The notes under the pieces were generated by a model that was not told the DNA's origin, searched no databases, and saw nothing but the letters and a program-made list of their open reading frames with translations. DNA of 42,356 bases. Origin: Streptomyces sp. JJ36. GTDB lineage: Bacteria > Actinomycetota > Actinomycetes > Streptomycetales > Streptomycetaceae. Below, one piece after another: positions 8,616-17,252 of this stretch. Position 1 is the stretch's first letter; the number at the start of each line of letters is the position of its first letter. Position numbers and translations under genes: made by a program. Location: assembly GCF_021696945.1 (NCBI RefSeq), contig NZ_JACYHE010000051.1:1-42356 (forward strand), read 5' to 3'.

Positions 8616-9050
8616 GTGCGGCACATCTTCCCGTGCACCCTGCGCTGGTCGGACATGGACGCCTTCGGGCACGTCAACAACGTGGTCTTCCTCCGCTACC
8701 TGGAGGAGGCCCGGATCGACTTCATGTTCCGGCTGGCGCGGGAGGCCGGTCCGGAGACCTTCAGCGGCGGCTCGGTCGTCGCCCGGCACGAGATCGACTA
8801 CCTGCGCCCGCTGGTGCACCGGCACGAGCCGGTCACGGTGGAGCTGTGGGTGACGAAGGTCACGGCCGCGTCGGCCACGCTCGCGTACGAGATCAAGGAC
8901 GAGGAGACGGTGTACGTCCGGGCGCGGACGGTCGTCGTCCCCTACCTCCTGGAGCAGGGGCGCCCCCGCAGGCTCACCGCCGAGGAGAAGTCCTTCCTGG
9001 AGGGATACTTCGATGACAGCGCCGACACCACGGCGACTGACCTTCGCTGA
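8616..9050 (+). CDS. Acyl-CoA thioesterase, hotdog fold (4HBT family)
   Basis: 144 residues from a GTG. The hotdog-fold pattern is clear: LRWSDMDAFGHVNNVVFLRYLEEAR, shortened here to its core SDMDAFGHVNN with the catalytic Asp and the HVNN turn, then VVARHEIDYLRPL and the terminal VVPYLLEQG strand. Proteins of this group hydrolyse acyl-CoA thioesters in the cytosol; chain-length preference cannot be read. It lies between ettA and a conserved hypothetical that it overlaps by 38 bases, an arrangement that implies co-transcription with translational coupling. Confidence 0.9.
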   Translation: MRHIFPCTLRWSDMDAFGHVNNVVFLRYLEEARIDFMFRLAREAGPETFSGGSVVARHEIDYLRPLVHRHEPVTVELWVTKVTAASATLAYEIKDEETVYVRARTVVVPYLLEQGRPRRLTAEEKSFLEGYFDDSADTTATDLR

Positions 9051-9696
9051 CCCCGGGGAGGCGGCCGGTCTGGCCGCCTTCCTGGGCCGGCTGCTGCGCT
9101 GGGAGAAGGCGGCGGCCGTGCGGCTGCGGGCCTCCGACGGCGTGCTCGCCGTCTTCGCCCGTCCCGCCCGCTTCGAGGTGCTGGCCGTGCTCAGCGCCCG
9201 GCTGCCGGAGCCCGTGGAGGAGCTGGACACCACGGTCTCCGCGGGCGAGCTGCTGGAGGGCGTCGACGAGCAGGCGGAGACCTGCACCGTGCCGCGGGAG
9301 GTGACCGGCCCCTCCTGGGCCGGTCTGCTGCCGCCGCGCGGCGGCTGGCGCCCGCTGACCGAGCTGCCCGCGGGCGGGGTGCGGGAGACGGCGACGGCGC
9401 TGGTCGCCGAGTTCCGGGAACGCACCGAGCGGCTGGAGCCCGAGGAGCGGACCCGCGGCGCGATGGACGCCCTGGCCGAGGAGCTGTGGGGCCGCCGCCT
9501 GGGCGGCACCGCGCTGCCGCTGCGTGCCGTGCACGCCGCGCATGTGCTGGGCTTCCTGCGCGGCACCGGGCCGGTGGCGCTCTACGACACCGGGGACACC
9601 GGCGCCTGGCTGCGGCTCCGCACGCCGTACGGCTCGGTGGTGGCCCGCGCGGAAGGGCCCGCCCCCGGCCGCGGGCTCACGGTGACCCCGGTCTAG
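9013..9696 (+). CDS. Conserved hypothetical protein
   Basis: 227 residues; the ATG lies inside the 3' end of the thioesterase gene (38-base overlap). Soluble, Leu/Ala/Glu-rich, with no signal peptide or membrane segment. Visible stretches are GLAAFLGRLLRWEKAAAVRL near the N-terminus, LLPPRGGWRPLTELPAGGV in the middle, and a helical segment with RTRGAMDALAEELWGRR. I do not recognise a family. Its coding quality and tight coupling to ettA and the thioesterase argue that it is real and works in the same setting. The TAG stop is followed at once by a strong hairpin. Confidence 0.8.
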   Translation: MTAPTPRRLTFADPGEAAGLAAFLGRLLRWEKAAAVRLRASDGVLAVFARPARFEVLAVLSARLPEPVEELDTTVSAGELLEGVDEQAETCTVPREVTGPSWAGLLPPRGGWRPLTELPAGGVRETATALVAEFRERTERLEPEERTRGAMDALAEELWGRRLGGTALPLRAVHAAHVLGFLRGTGPVALYDTGDTGAWLRLRTPYGSVVARAEGPAPGRGLTVTPV

Positions 9697-9701
9697 GCTT
9701 C

Positions 9702-9725
9702 CCGGAGCCCCGGCCGGGGCTCCGG
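9702..9725. terminator. Bidirectional terminator between convergent genes
   Basis: A perfect 24-bp palindrome (12-bp arms CCGGAGCCCCGG and its complement, no spacer) fills the gap between the stop of the hypothetical gene (9696) and the stop of the haemoglobin gene (9726). Its symmetry and position fit termination from both sides. Confidence 0.7.
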
Positions 9726-10139
9726 TCAGTCCTCGGGGTCCGCGGAGTTGATCAGGGAGCCCGCCGCGTAGACCAGGTAGTCCCAGAGCTGCCGCTCGTG
9801 CCCGGGGTCCAGCTCCAGGCTCTCCACGGCCTCCCGCATGTGCCGGAGCCAGGCGTCGTGCGCGGCACGGCCGATACGGAAGGGCGCGTGCCGCATCCGC
9901 AGCCGCGGGTGCCCACGGTTGTCGCTGTAGGTGCGGGGGCCGCCCCAGTACTGGATGAGGAACAGCGTGAGCCGCTCCTCGGCGGGGCCGAGGTCCTCTT
10001 CCGGGTACATCGGCCGCAGCAGCGGGTCCTCGGCCACGCCCTGGTAGAAGCGGTGGACGAGCCGCCGGAAGGTCTCCTCGCCGCCGACCTGCTCGTAGAA
10101 CGTCTGCGTCTGCAAGGTGCCGCGTGGAATCTCCATCAC
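9726..10139 (-). CDS. Truncated haemoglobin, group II (GlbO type)
   Basis: 137 residues from GTG 10139; the adjacent ATG at 10136 is an equally good start, and neither has a clear ribosome-binding site. The group II truncated globin pattern is present: TFYEQVGGEETFRRLVHRFY (helices A-B), DPLLRPMYPEEDLGPAEERL, LFLIQYWGGPRTYSDNRGHP (helix E to F), then LRMRHAPFRIG with the proximal-side His, and HDAWLRHM with the conserved GH-helix Trp. These cytosolic haem proteins bind O2 and NO. It is single-copy in the window and convergent with the ettA run. Confidence 0.92.
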   Translation of the reverse strand: MMEIPRGTLQTQTFYEQVGGEETFRRLVHRFYQGVAEDPLLRPMYPEEDLGPAEERLTLFLIQYWGGPRTYSDNRGHPRLRMRHAPFRIGRAAHDAWLRHMREAVESLELDPGHERQLWDYLVYAAGSLINSADPED

Positions 10140-10434
10140 GCACCCATGGTCGCAGATGCCGCAAGGGGCGGTCCGCGGGCTGTCGCCTCGTGCGTGGCGG
10201 GGTGGGACGCGGACTGCCGACGGCCCGTCGGCGGTGCGCCCCCGGGGCGGTCCGGGGACCGGCGCGTCCGGGCGGAGGACCGACCCGTCAGGCAGGCACG
10301 GTGTGGGCTCGCAGAGTGAACATGCCGCCGCACCGGAAAGTGGGGAGAGGTACGGGACGCGTCCTACGGGAGCATGACCGCGTATCGTCTCCGAGTGTGT
10401 CGCGCCGGTGTTACGGCGTGCAGGGGGAGCGCCT

Positions 10435-12582
10435 GTGCGCAGCGCCCGGAAAGCGCGGGGTCCCGTGGCGGCGACGGCTGAGCAGGGCTTCGCCGGACGC
10501 GTGGGCCGCGCCGGGGGGTGGGCCGCGGACCACGCCCGGATCGTGATGCTGGTGTGGATCGGAGTGACGCTCGCGCTCGGGGCCTTCGCGCCACGGGTCG
10601 AGCACGCTCTCTCCGGTGCCGGGTGGTATGCGTCCGGGTCCGAGTCGGTCCAGGCCCGGCAGGTCGTCCAGCAGCGGTTCCGCGGTCAGGGCAGCTACGC
10701 GCTGCAGGTCGTGGTCTCCTCCTCCCGGCTGACCGTCTCCGATCAGGCCTTCGCCGGAACCGTCGGCGAGGTGCGGCGGATCCTCTCCGGGGAACCTGCC
10801 GTGTCACAGGTCATCGCTCCCCGGCCGGGCGTGACGATCTCCCCGGACCGGCACACCGCGGTCGTCGTGGGCGGGTCCGCCCGCTCCCCGGACGACATGG
10901 TCCGTGCGGCGAAGGACGTACAGGGGCCCCTTGCCGCAGCCGCCTCCGAGGACATCCGCGTGGATCTCACCGGCGCCGCGGGGATGTGGGCCGACTTCAA
11001 CGAGGCCAACAAGTCGGCCATGCTGAAGTCCGAGGTGCTGTCCTGGCCGGTCACCCTGGCCATCCTGCTGCTGGCCTTCGGCTCCGTCGTCGCCGCCGGG
11101 CTTCCCCTGATGCTCACGATCGTCGGACTGGTCTGCGCCGCAGGCATGCTCTACCTCGGCACTCTCCTCTTCGACATCTCCATCTGGGCGATGAACTTCG
11201 CCCTCATGTTCGCCCTCGCTCTGGGCATCGACTACGCGTTGTTCGTGGTGGCCCGGTTCCGCCGCGCGCTGGAGGAGGGCTCCGACGCGCGTCAGGCCGT
11301 CGTCACGGCGATGGAGACCGCCGGCAAGGCGGTGGCCTTCTCCGGGCTCACGGTGCTGGTCTCCCTGTCGGCGGTCATGCTGGTGCCGAGTCCCGCGTTC
11401 CGGTCCATGGCGCTGGGCATCATGCTCGCGGTCGTGTTCGTGCTCGCCGCGTCGCTCACCCTGCTGCCGGCGGTACTCGGCATGCTCGGACGCCGAGTGA
11501 ACAGGTTCCGTCCGCCCTTCACCCGGGGCAGGATGCACCGGTCCGGCCGCCTGGCGTCCTGGGCGGCGCGCACATGGCGCCGCCCGGTCCTCACCGGTCT
11601 GGCCGGCGTCGGGCTCGTCGCCGCCCTCGCCTGGCCGGTCGCCGGTCTCGAGACCGGCATGCCCTCCATCACCGTGGTGCCCGAGGGCGAGCAGGCCCGG
11701 CAGGGCTACCAGCAGCTCCAGCAGGCGTTCGGCACCGGCGCCCCCGCCCGGCTGCAGATCGTCGTCCCCTCCGGTGAGGCCGGCGCAGCCGTCCGCGTCG
11801 TCCGGACCGACCCCGGCGTCGCTTCCGTCCAGCCGCTGCAGCGGTCCGGTGACACCACTCTGATCCAGGCCGTCCCACGGGGTTCCCCGTCCGGCGACGA
11901 GGTCAGCGCGACCATCCAGCGCCTGCGGAGCGACCTGCCCGACGGGGCGTTGCTCGGCGGTACGGCTGCCGAGAACGTCGATCTCGAACAGAAGCTCACC
12001 GAAGTCACCCCTTACGTGATCGGCGTGGTGCTGCTGCTCGGGTTCCTCCTCCTGCTCTTCGCTCTCCGGGCACCGGTCGTCGCCGCCGTCAGCGTGCTGC
12101 TCAACGTGCTGGCGACCCTGGCCGCCTTCGGTATCGCGAAATGGATCTTCCAGGAGGGCGTCGGCCACGAGTTGCTGGGCTTCGAGCCTCAGGGCTACCT
12201 CGACGCGTGGGCACCGGTGTTCTTCTTCGCCATGCTCTTCGCCCTCGCCATGGACTACACCGTCTTCCTGCTCGCCGTCACCAAGGAACAGTGGGACCGG
12301 AGCGCCGACGCACGCGAGGCCACCGTCGAGGGCCTCGCCACATCCGGCAAGGTCATCACCGCCGCCGCCGGAGTCATGATCGCGGTGTTCTTCACCTTCG
12401 CACTCTCCGGTCCGCTCCCTCCCAAGGAGATGGGCGTCATCCTCGGGCTCGGCGTCCTGATCGACGCGTCGATCGTCCGCCTGCTGCTCATGCCCGTGGT
12501 TCTCCGCCTCCTCGGCCGGCATGCGTGGTGGCTCCCCGCCTCGCTCGACCGGGTGCTGCCCGACGTACGCTTCGGGCACTGA
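10435..12582 (+). CDS. MMPL/RND family membrane transporter
   Basis: 715 residues. The GTG at 10435 is preferred over one at 10408 because GGGGGAG lies 6 bases ahead. It has the MMPL architecture: a first transmembrane helix near residue 30, a periplasmic-type domain (about 50-175), five helices (about 180-350), a second extracytoplasmic domain (about 395-530) and five more helices to the end. Hallmarks are ALGIDYALFVVARFR in helix 4 and LAMDYTVFLLAVTKE in helix 10, both with the Asp-Tyr pair of the proton relay, plus the repeated GKAVAFSG and GKVITAAAG segments. Actinobacterial members export lipids or hydrophobic compounds; the substrate here is unknown. No regulator is adjacent. The 295-base gap upstream shows no gene. 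Confidence 0.92.
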   Translation: MRSARKARGPVAATAEQGFAGRVGRAGGWAADHARIVMLVWIGVTLALGAFAPRVEHALSGAGWYASGSESVQARQVVQQRFRGQGSYALQVVVSSSRLTVSDQAFAGTVGEVRRILSGEPAVSQVIAPRPGVTISPDRHTAVVVGGSARSPDDMVRAAKDVQGPLAAAASEDIRVDLTGAAGMWADFNEANKSAMLKSEVLSWPVTLAILLLAFGSVVAAGLPLMLTIVGLVCAAGMLYLGTLLFDISIWAMNFALMFALALGIDYALFVVARFRRALEEGSDARQAVVTAMETAGKAVAFSGLTVLVSLSAVMLVPSPAFRSMALGIMLAVVFVLAASLTLLPAVLGMLGRRVNRFRPPFTRGRMHRSGRLASWAARTWRRPVLTGLAGVGLVAALAWPVAGLETGMPSITVVPEGEQARQGYQQLQQAFGTGAPARLQIVVPSGEAGAAVRVVRTDPGVASVQPLQRSGDTTLIQAVPRGSPSGDEVSATIQRLRSDLPDGALLGGTAAENVDLEQKLTEVTPYVIGVVLLLGFLLLLFALRAPVVAAVSVLLNVLATLAAFGIAKWIFQEGVGHELLGFEPQGYLDAWAPVFFFAMLFALAMDYTVFLLAVTKEQWDRSADAREATVEGLATSGKVITAAAGVMIAVFFTFALSGPLPPKEMGVILGLGVLIDASIVRLLLMPVVLRLLGRHAWWLPASLDRVLPDVRFGH

Positions 12583-12632
12583 GCGACCCGGCCGCCCCGG
12601 ACGAGCGGCCTGCGCAGCGCCGAGCGGGGCGT

Positions 12633-12651
12633 GCCGGGCCCCCGGCCCGGC
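12633..12651. terminator. Hairpin between convergent MMPL and ABC-permease genes
   Basis: Arms of 8 bp (12633-12640 and 12644-12651, GCCGGGCC/GGCCCGGC) around a 3-base loop, in the gap between stops at 12582 and 12680. No T-run follows. Termination is inferred from position and stem strength. Confidence 0.5.
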
Positions 12652-12679
12652 CGGTGTTCCGGTGGGCGCCCGGGCGGCC

Positions 12680-13756
12680 TCAGGCGTCGTCCCAGCGGAA
12701 CAGCCGGTATGCGAGCAGCGTGAGCACCGCGGCGAAGGCCAGCAGCCCGCCCATCACCGGCAGCGCCGCCTCCCAGCCCTGCCCGCGGGAGAGGACGTCC
12801 TGCATGGCCTGCGTCAGGTGCTTCAGCGGCAGGAACTCCGCGACGGTGCGGACCCACGCGGGAGCCACGTCCAGCGGGAAGAAGGCGCCGGAGAGGAAGG
12901 CCATCGGGAGCACCACGAGCTGCGCCAGCCCGTTCGCCGCCTCCTCGGTCTTCGCGAAGGCGCCGACCACCAGGCCGATCGACAGGAACGCCAGCGCGCC
13001 GGTGGCGATCAGCGGGAGGGAGAGCCACCAGTGCCCGGTCAGCCGCAGCCCGTAGTAGGGCGTCACCGCCACCCCGAGGAAGATCGCGGTCTGGGTGAAG
13101 GCGAGCAGCAGGTTGACGCCGATGCGGGCGCCGATCACCTGCCCGGCGTTCACCGGGGCCAGCCAGAGCCGGCGCAGCAGTCGTTTCTTGCGCCAGTTCA
13201 CCAGGTTGAGCGCGGAGCCGAAGACCCCGCCCATGGCGACCGCCCAGCCGAGCAGGCCGGGGGTGAGGAACTGGATGGCCTTGACCGACTCGTCCTCCAC
13301 CCGCTTCGCGGTGAGCGTCCAGGCGGGCGGTTGCCCGGTCGCCCGCTGGTTCGCCTGCTGGATCACCGAGTTCACCAGACCGTGCACGCTGCCGGCGCTC
13401 ACCTGGTCGGCCGCCGAGAAGCGGAGCACGACGTCGTCGCCGCGTTGCAGCACCGCGGCGTCCACGTCGCCGTTCCGCACCTGGCGCAGCGCGTCCTCGC
13501 GGGCCGCGGCCGAGCCGTCGGTCTTCTCGATGCTGAGGACGTCCCGCAGCCGGGCGCGTTCGGCCTCCGGCATGGCGTCCAGCACCCGTACGTCGCCGAC
13601 CTGGATCACCTCGGTCTTCGAGGCGCCGGCGTCCTTGAAGAGCGCGCCGAAGAGCATCAGGAACATCAGCGGGAAGAGCAGCATGAAGAACACGGCCGCC
13701 CGGTCGCGCAGCAGCCCCAGGGCCATGGCGCGGGAGAGGCTGAGGAAGGAGGTCAC
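12680..13756 (-). CDS. ABC-2 type transporter permease
   Basis: 358 residues from a GTG whose GTGA overlaps the stop of the ATPase gene, so the two are translationally coupled. A first helix near residues 17-38 (FFMLLFPLMFLMLFGALF) is followed by a long extracytoplasmic domain (about 40-185), then five helices in the C-terminal half (FLTPGLLGWAVAMGGVFG, LLLAFTQTAIFLGVAVT, LIATGALAFLSIGLVVGAF, LAQLVVLPMAFLSGAFFP, LPVMGGLLAFAAVLTLLAY). This is the ABC-2/ABC2_membrane_3 plan of drug and lipid exporters of the YhgE/LnrMN kind. With the upstream ATPase it should form a homodimeric exporter of unknown substrate. Confidence 0.92.
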   Translation of the reverse strand: MTSFLSLSRAMALGLLRDRAAVFFMLLFPLMFLMLFGALFKDAGASKTEVIQVGDVRVLDAMPEAERARLRDVLSIEKTDGSAAAREDALRQVRNGDVDAAVLQRGDDVVLRFSAADQVSAGSVHGLVNSVIQQANQRATGQPPAWTLTAKRVEDESVKAIQFLTPGLLGWAVAMGGVFGSALNLVNWRKKRLLRRLWLAPVNAGQVIGARIGVNLLLAFTQTAIFLGVAVTPYYGLRLTGHWWLSLPLIATGALAFLSIGLVVGAFAKTEEAANGLAQLVVLPMAFLSGAFFPLDVAPAWVRTVAEFLPLKHLTQAMQDVLSRGQGWEAALPVMGGLLAFAAVLTLLAYRLFRWDDA

Positions 13757-14481
13757 TCGCGGTACTCCCGTCCGGTGAGCTGGAGGAAGACGTCCTCCAG
13801 CGACTCCGCGCCCAGCTCCGCCACCAGCTCGGCGGGCGGACCGCTCCGCAGGATGCGGCCCCGGTCCATCACCGCGACGCGGTCGCAGAGCCTCTCCGCC
13901 TCCTCCATCGAGTGCGTGGTGAGGACCACGGTGCGGCCCTCCGCGTTGATGTCCCGCAGCAGGTCCCAGAGGTTGCGCCGGGCCTGCGGGTCCAGGCCGG
14001 TGGTCGGCTCGTCGAGGAAGACCAGCTCCGGTTCGTGCACCAGGGCGCAGGCCAGCGAGAGGCGCTGGGCCTGGCCGCCGGAGAGCCTGTCCTCGCGGGT
14101 GCCGGCTTTCTCGGTGAGCCCGACGCGGTCGAGCATCGCGTCCGCCCGCGCGGCGGGGACGTCGTAGAGCGCGGCGAAGGTGTGGAGCTGTTCGCGCGCC
14201 GTGAGCTTCTCGAAGAACGCGGAGGCCTGCAGTTGTACGCCGATCCGGCGGAGAAGGTCCGGTCGGCGCGGCCAGGAGGGCTCGCCGAGCAGCAGCGCGG
14301 TGCCTTCGTCGGGCTCGCGCAGTCCCTCCACGAGCTCGAGCGTGGTCGTCTTCCCGGCCCCGTTGGGGCCGAGGATCCCGTAGAACTCGCCGGGCCGTAC
14401 GTCGAAGGAGACGCCGTCCACGGCGTGTGTGCCCCCGTACCGTTTGTGCAGCCCCGCGACGGATATCGCGGCTGTGGTCAT
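13753..14481 (-). CDS. ABC transporter ATP-binding protein (ABC-2 exporter)
   Basis: 242 residues from ATG 14481; a TTG three codons upstream is possible but has no better ribosome site. Complete ATPase set: AGLHKRYGGTHAVDGVSFDV, Walker A GPNGAGKTTTLE, Q-loop GVQLQAS, signature LSGGQAQRLSLACAL, Walker B LVFLDEPTTGLD, and H-loop LTTHSMEEAE, followed by a short regulatory tail. It is the DrrA/CcmA-like subgroup that drives two-subunit exporters. The permease gene is coupled directly downstream. The neighbour on the other side is divergent, leaving about 105 bases for both promoters. Confidence 0.95.
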   Translation of the reverse strand: MTTAAISVAGLHKRYGGTHAVDGVSFDVRPGEFYGILGPNGAGKTTTLELVEGLREPDEGTALLLGEPSWPRRPDLLRRIGVQLQASAFFEKLTAREQLHTFAALYDVPAARADAMLDRVGLTEKAGTREDRLSGGQAQRLSLACALVHEPELVFLDEPTTGLDPQARRNLWDLLRDINAEGRTVVLTTHSMEEAERLCDRVAVMDRGRILRSGPPAELVAELGAESLEDVFLQLTGREYRE

Positions 14482-14587
14482 GGGCGGCAACCTAGTGGCG
14501 GAACATCACCTTCCGGTGACGCGTGTCCTCCGGTGTGCCCGGTGTGCCGTCCGCGCACCGGCTTCCGCGGCGCCGCACAGTGGACCC

Positions 14588-15538
14588 ATGGACGCCCCCG
14601 AGCAGAGGGCACGACGGCTCGCCCGTGAGCTCGTGGAGCGGGGTGCCCTGCGCGACCCCCGCTGGCGCGCGGCCTTCGAGGAGGTGCCGCGCGAGTACTT
14701 CGTGCCCTCGTACCACGCCCCCGCGCCCGGCGGCGGCCGCGAGCGGCTCTGGTGGCAGGACCCCGACCCGGATCGCCGCCGCCGCTGGCAGCGGGGCGTC
14801 TACACCGACGCCCCGCTGGCCACCCGGATGCGCGAGGGCGAGCTGCTCTCCTCCAGCAGCCAGCCGTCCCTGATGGCCCGCATGCTGGAACGGCTCGCCG
14901 TGCACGAGGGCATGCGCGTCCTGGAGGTCGGCACGGGCACGGGATGGAACGCGGCGCTGCTGGCCCACCGGCTCGGCGACGAGCGGGTGACCACCGTCGA
15001 CCTGGACCCGGAGATCACCGAGGCCGCCCGCCGTCATCTGGCGGTCGCCGGGTACCGGCCCGCCGTGGTCACGGGGGACGGCGCGCGGGGCGTACCGGCC
15101 CGCGCCCCCTACGACCGGATCATCGCCACCTGTACGGTGCCCGCGGTGCCGCGCGCGTGGCTCGCGCAGTGCGCACCCGGCGGGCGGATCCTCACCCCGC
15201 TGGCGACCGGCCTGCTGCGGCTCACCGTGCACGACCCCGGCCACGCGGAGGGCCGGTTCCTGGACGTCCCGGCCTACTTCGTGGGGCTGCGCGGCGGCCC
15301 GCCGCCGCGGGCCGAGGTGCCGGCCACGGGCGTGCCCGCGGAGGCCCGGCGTGCGGAGTCGTTCGTCTTCCTGCTGGCCCTGACGGCGTACCGGGTGCCG
15401 CCGCGGGCGGCCTACGACATCTGGCGGGCGGAGGGACGGCCGCACCGCGAGCGGTACGGCGTCACCGTGCGCGGCGACGACCAGTGGGCCTGGCTCGACG
15501 CCCCGGACGGCGACTACCGCTGGCCCCTGGACGGCTGA
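14588..15538 (+). CDS. PIMT-like SAM-dependent methyltransferase
   Basis: 316 residues from ATG 14588. The Rossmann methyltransferase core is LAVHEGMRVLEVGTGTGWNA (motif I), VTTVDLDPEITEAARRHL (acidic end of strand 2), then VVTGDGARGVPARAPYDRII and the PGGRILTPL post-motif. An upstream SSSSQPSLMARMLE segment matches the substrate-side motif of protein-L-isoaspartate O-methyltransferases. It is longer than a housekeeping PIMT (about 210 residues), with an N-terminal WWQDPDPDRRRRWQRG insertion and a C-terminal extension. Streptomycetes have several such paralogues, some acting in natural-product or lanthipeptide modification; no precursor-peptide gene is seen here, so the target is open. Confidence 0.88.
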   Translation: MDAPEQRARRLARELVERGALRDPRWRAAFEEVPREYFVPSYHAPAPGGGRERLWWQDPDPDRRRRWQRGVYTDAPLATRMREGELLSSSSQPSLMARMLERLAVHEGMRVLEVGTGTGWNAALLAHRLGDERVTTVDLDPEITEAARRHLAVAGYRPAVVTGDGARGVPARAPYDRIIATCTVPAVPRAWLAQCAPGGRILTPLATGLLRLTVHDPGHAEGRFLDVPAYFVGLRGGPPPRAEVPATGVPAEARRAESFVFLLALTAYRVPPRAAYDIWRAEGRPHRERYGVTVRGDDQWAWLDAPDGDYRWPLDG

Positions 15539-15547
15539 CCGGGGCGG

Positions 15548-15570
15548 CGCCGCCCCCGGCCGGGGCGGCG
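15548..15570. terminator. Hairpin between methyltransferase and FHA genes
   Basis: 9-bp arms (15548-15556 and 15562-15570) with a 5-base loop lie between convergent stops at 15538 and 15575. An overlapping perfect 16-bp palindrome at 15541-15556 offers an alternative fold. It probably acts in both directions. Confidence 0.6.
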
Positions 15571-15574
15571 GGGA

Positions 15575-16978
15575 TCAGCCCTGGTAGAGGGTGATGGTCG
15601 TCCACGCCCCCACGTGCACCCGGTCGCCGTGCCGGAGGGGGACCGGGACGAAGGGCTGGATCGGGTCCTCCGCCCCGTTGATCGTGGTGCCGTTGGTGGA
15701 GTCCTGGTCCACCACCGCCCAGGTCCCGTCCGGCTGCGCGACCAGCACCGCGTGCTGGTGCGAGACGCCCGGGTCCTCCGGCTGCCGGCCCAGGTCGATG
15801 TCCGGGGACTCCCCGGTGGACTGGCGGCGGCGACCGATGGTGACCTGCTGCCCGGTGAGCGGCAGTTCCTGCCCGGCGGCGTAGCCGGGCATGGAGAGCG
15901 ACGCCGCCTCGGGGCCGCTGCGGTTCATCATCGCCGTGAAGTACTCGGGGTCCGGCGCGACGACCGCCGTCCACGGGCCGCCACCCGGCGGTTGCCCGCC
16001 CCCGGGCGCGCCCTGCGGACCGGGGCCTCCGTGCTGCCCCGGCGCGCCCTGCGGCGCGGGGTGTCCCGGGCCGGCGTGCCCGGGCTGCTGCCCGTACGGC
16101 CCGTGCTGCTGGTCGTACGGGTCCGGCTGTCCCGGCGGACCGGGCTGCGGCGGGACGCCGGGCGGTGCGGCGGGGCTTTGCGGCGCGGCCCCGCCGGGCG
16201 GGGTCAGCATCCAGTCCCCCGTCGGCTGCGCCTGCTGCGGGTGCGGGGCCTGCTGCGGCCCGCCCTGCGGCCCCTGCTGCCCGCCGGGTCCCTGCGGCGG
16301 CGGTCCCTGCGGTGGCGGTCCGTGCTGCCCCGGCTGCCCGTGCCGGCCGGGCGTGCCCGGCTGCTGCGGGGGCGGGGGGTACGGGCCCTGCGGGGCACCG
16401 GGCTGCGGTCCCGGCGGCATCCCGTGCTGCCCCGGCCCCGCCGGCTGCTGCGGGTAGCCGTATCCGCCGCCCTGGCCGTGGGCGCCCTGGTCCGCCGGGC
16501 CCTGCTGCGGGTAGCCGTAGCCGCCGGGTCCGCCCTGCGGCGGCCCGGCGGGCGGAGGGCCGGGTTGCTGCGGCGGCGCCGGGGCGGAGGCCGTCGGGGT
16601 GTTGGTCAGGAAGTTGTAGCGGCACTCCCCGCAGAAGGGCGCCTGCGCCTCGCGGGGGGTCCCGCACTGCGGGCAGCGCTCCGGCTGCCCCTGCTGGGGC
16701 GGCTGGGGCGGCTGGGGAGCGGCGGGCTGCGGCGGGGCGCCGCCCCCCGGCTGCGGATAGCCGTACCCGTGCTGCGGCTGCTGCGGCGGACCGGGCGGTG
16801 CGGGAGGGCCGCTCGGCTGGGGGTAGCCGTAGCCGCCGCCCGGGGCGGGCGGGCCGGGCGGTGCCGGGGCGGCACCCGCGTGCTCACCGGGTGCGCCGGA
16901 CGGCGCGGCCATCGGGTGGCCGCACACCTCGCACCAGTCGTCGGCCGCCGACTGGTGGCCGTTCGGGCAAGTCGGCAT
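15575..16978 (-). CDS. FHA-domain protein with N-terminal zinc ribbons
   Basis: 467 residues; ATG preceded by GGGGGAGG. A zinc ribbon of CxNGH...CxxCGHP form opens the protein (residues 4-23), and a second one, CPQCGTP...CGECRYN, lies near residue 100-120. Residues 125-330 are a Pro/Gly/Gln low-complexity linker. The C-terminal ~95 residues are an FHA domain: QQVTIGRRRQS, GVSHQHAVL, and DQDSTNGTTING, the residues that bind phosphothreonine. It lies downstream of the phosphatase gene on the same strand. Such proteins dock onto Ser/Thr-kinase targets; with the PP2C gene next to it, a shared phosphorylation circuit is likely, although no kinase gene is in the window. Confidence 0.92.
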   Translation of the reverse strand: MPTCPNGHQSAADDWCEVCGHPMAAPSGAPGEHAGAAPAPPGPPAPGGGYGYPQPSGPPAPPGPPQQPQHGYGYPQPGGGAPPQPAAPQPPQPPQQGQPERCPQCGTPREAQAPFCGECRYNFLTNTPTASAPAPPQQPGPPPAGPPQGGPGGYGYPQQGPADQGAHGQGGGYGYPQQPAGPGQHGMPPGPQPGAPQGPYPPPPQQPGTPGRHGQPGQHGPPPQGPPPQGPGGQQGPQGGPQQAPHPQQAQPTGDWMLTPPGGAAPQSPAAPPGVPPQPGPPGQPDPYDQQHGPYGQQPGHAGPGHPAPQGAPGQHGGPGPQGAPGGGQPPGGGPWTAVVAPDPEYFTAMMNRSGPEAASLSMPGYAAGQELPLTGQQVTIGRRRQSTGESPDIDLGRQPEDPGVSHQHAVLVAQPDGTWAVVDQDSTNGTTINGAEDPIQPFVPVPLRHGDRVHVGAWTTITLYQG

Positions 16979-17252
16979 GGTGGTGCCTCCCCCTCAGTCC
17001 TGCTCTTCCGCCTCGGAGCGTCGCACGCGGACCGGCCCCGTGGCACGCGTCTCCGAGGTTCTCTCCCTCGGCGGCGCCCTTCACCTTCCGTCGAACAGTA
17101 CCGGGCGCCGCGCCCGGCGCGTCGGCCACCTTCGAATGGGGGTTCGCCTCCGAGACGCCGGTCACCGCGCTCGTGCCTCCGTGAGCCGGTGCGCCTCCCC
17201 GTCCCGCGCGCCTCTGCCGCTCCGGTACCCGTCCCGTGCCGCCGGCCGCCGG
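16979..17252 (-). other. Gap between PP2C and FHA genes
   Basis: 274 bases with no convincing gene. The FHA ribosome-binding site sits at the left edge. The length leaves room for a separate FHA promoter, so the run may not be a single transcript. I see no strong hairpin or consensus promoter. Confidence 0.4.

Noticed and set aside
6834..9566. Minus-strand frame of 910 codons opposite ettA and the thioesterase
   Set aside because: Antisense shadow of well-supported genes; composition is Arg/Gly/Val/Leu-rich with no domain, caused by high G/C at third positions.
10804..12579. Minus-strand frame of 591 codons opposite the MMPL transporter
   Set aside because: Asp/Gly/His-rich shadow translation with no motifs; the plus strand encodes a clear transporter.
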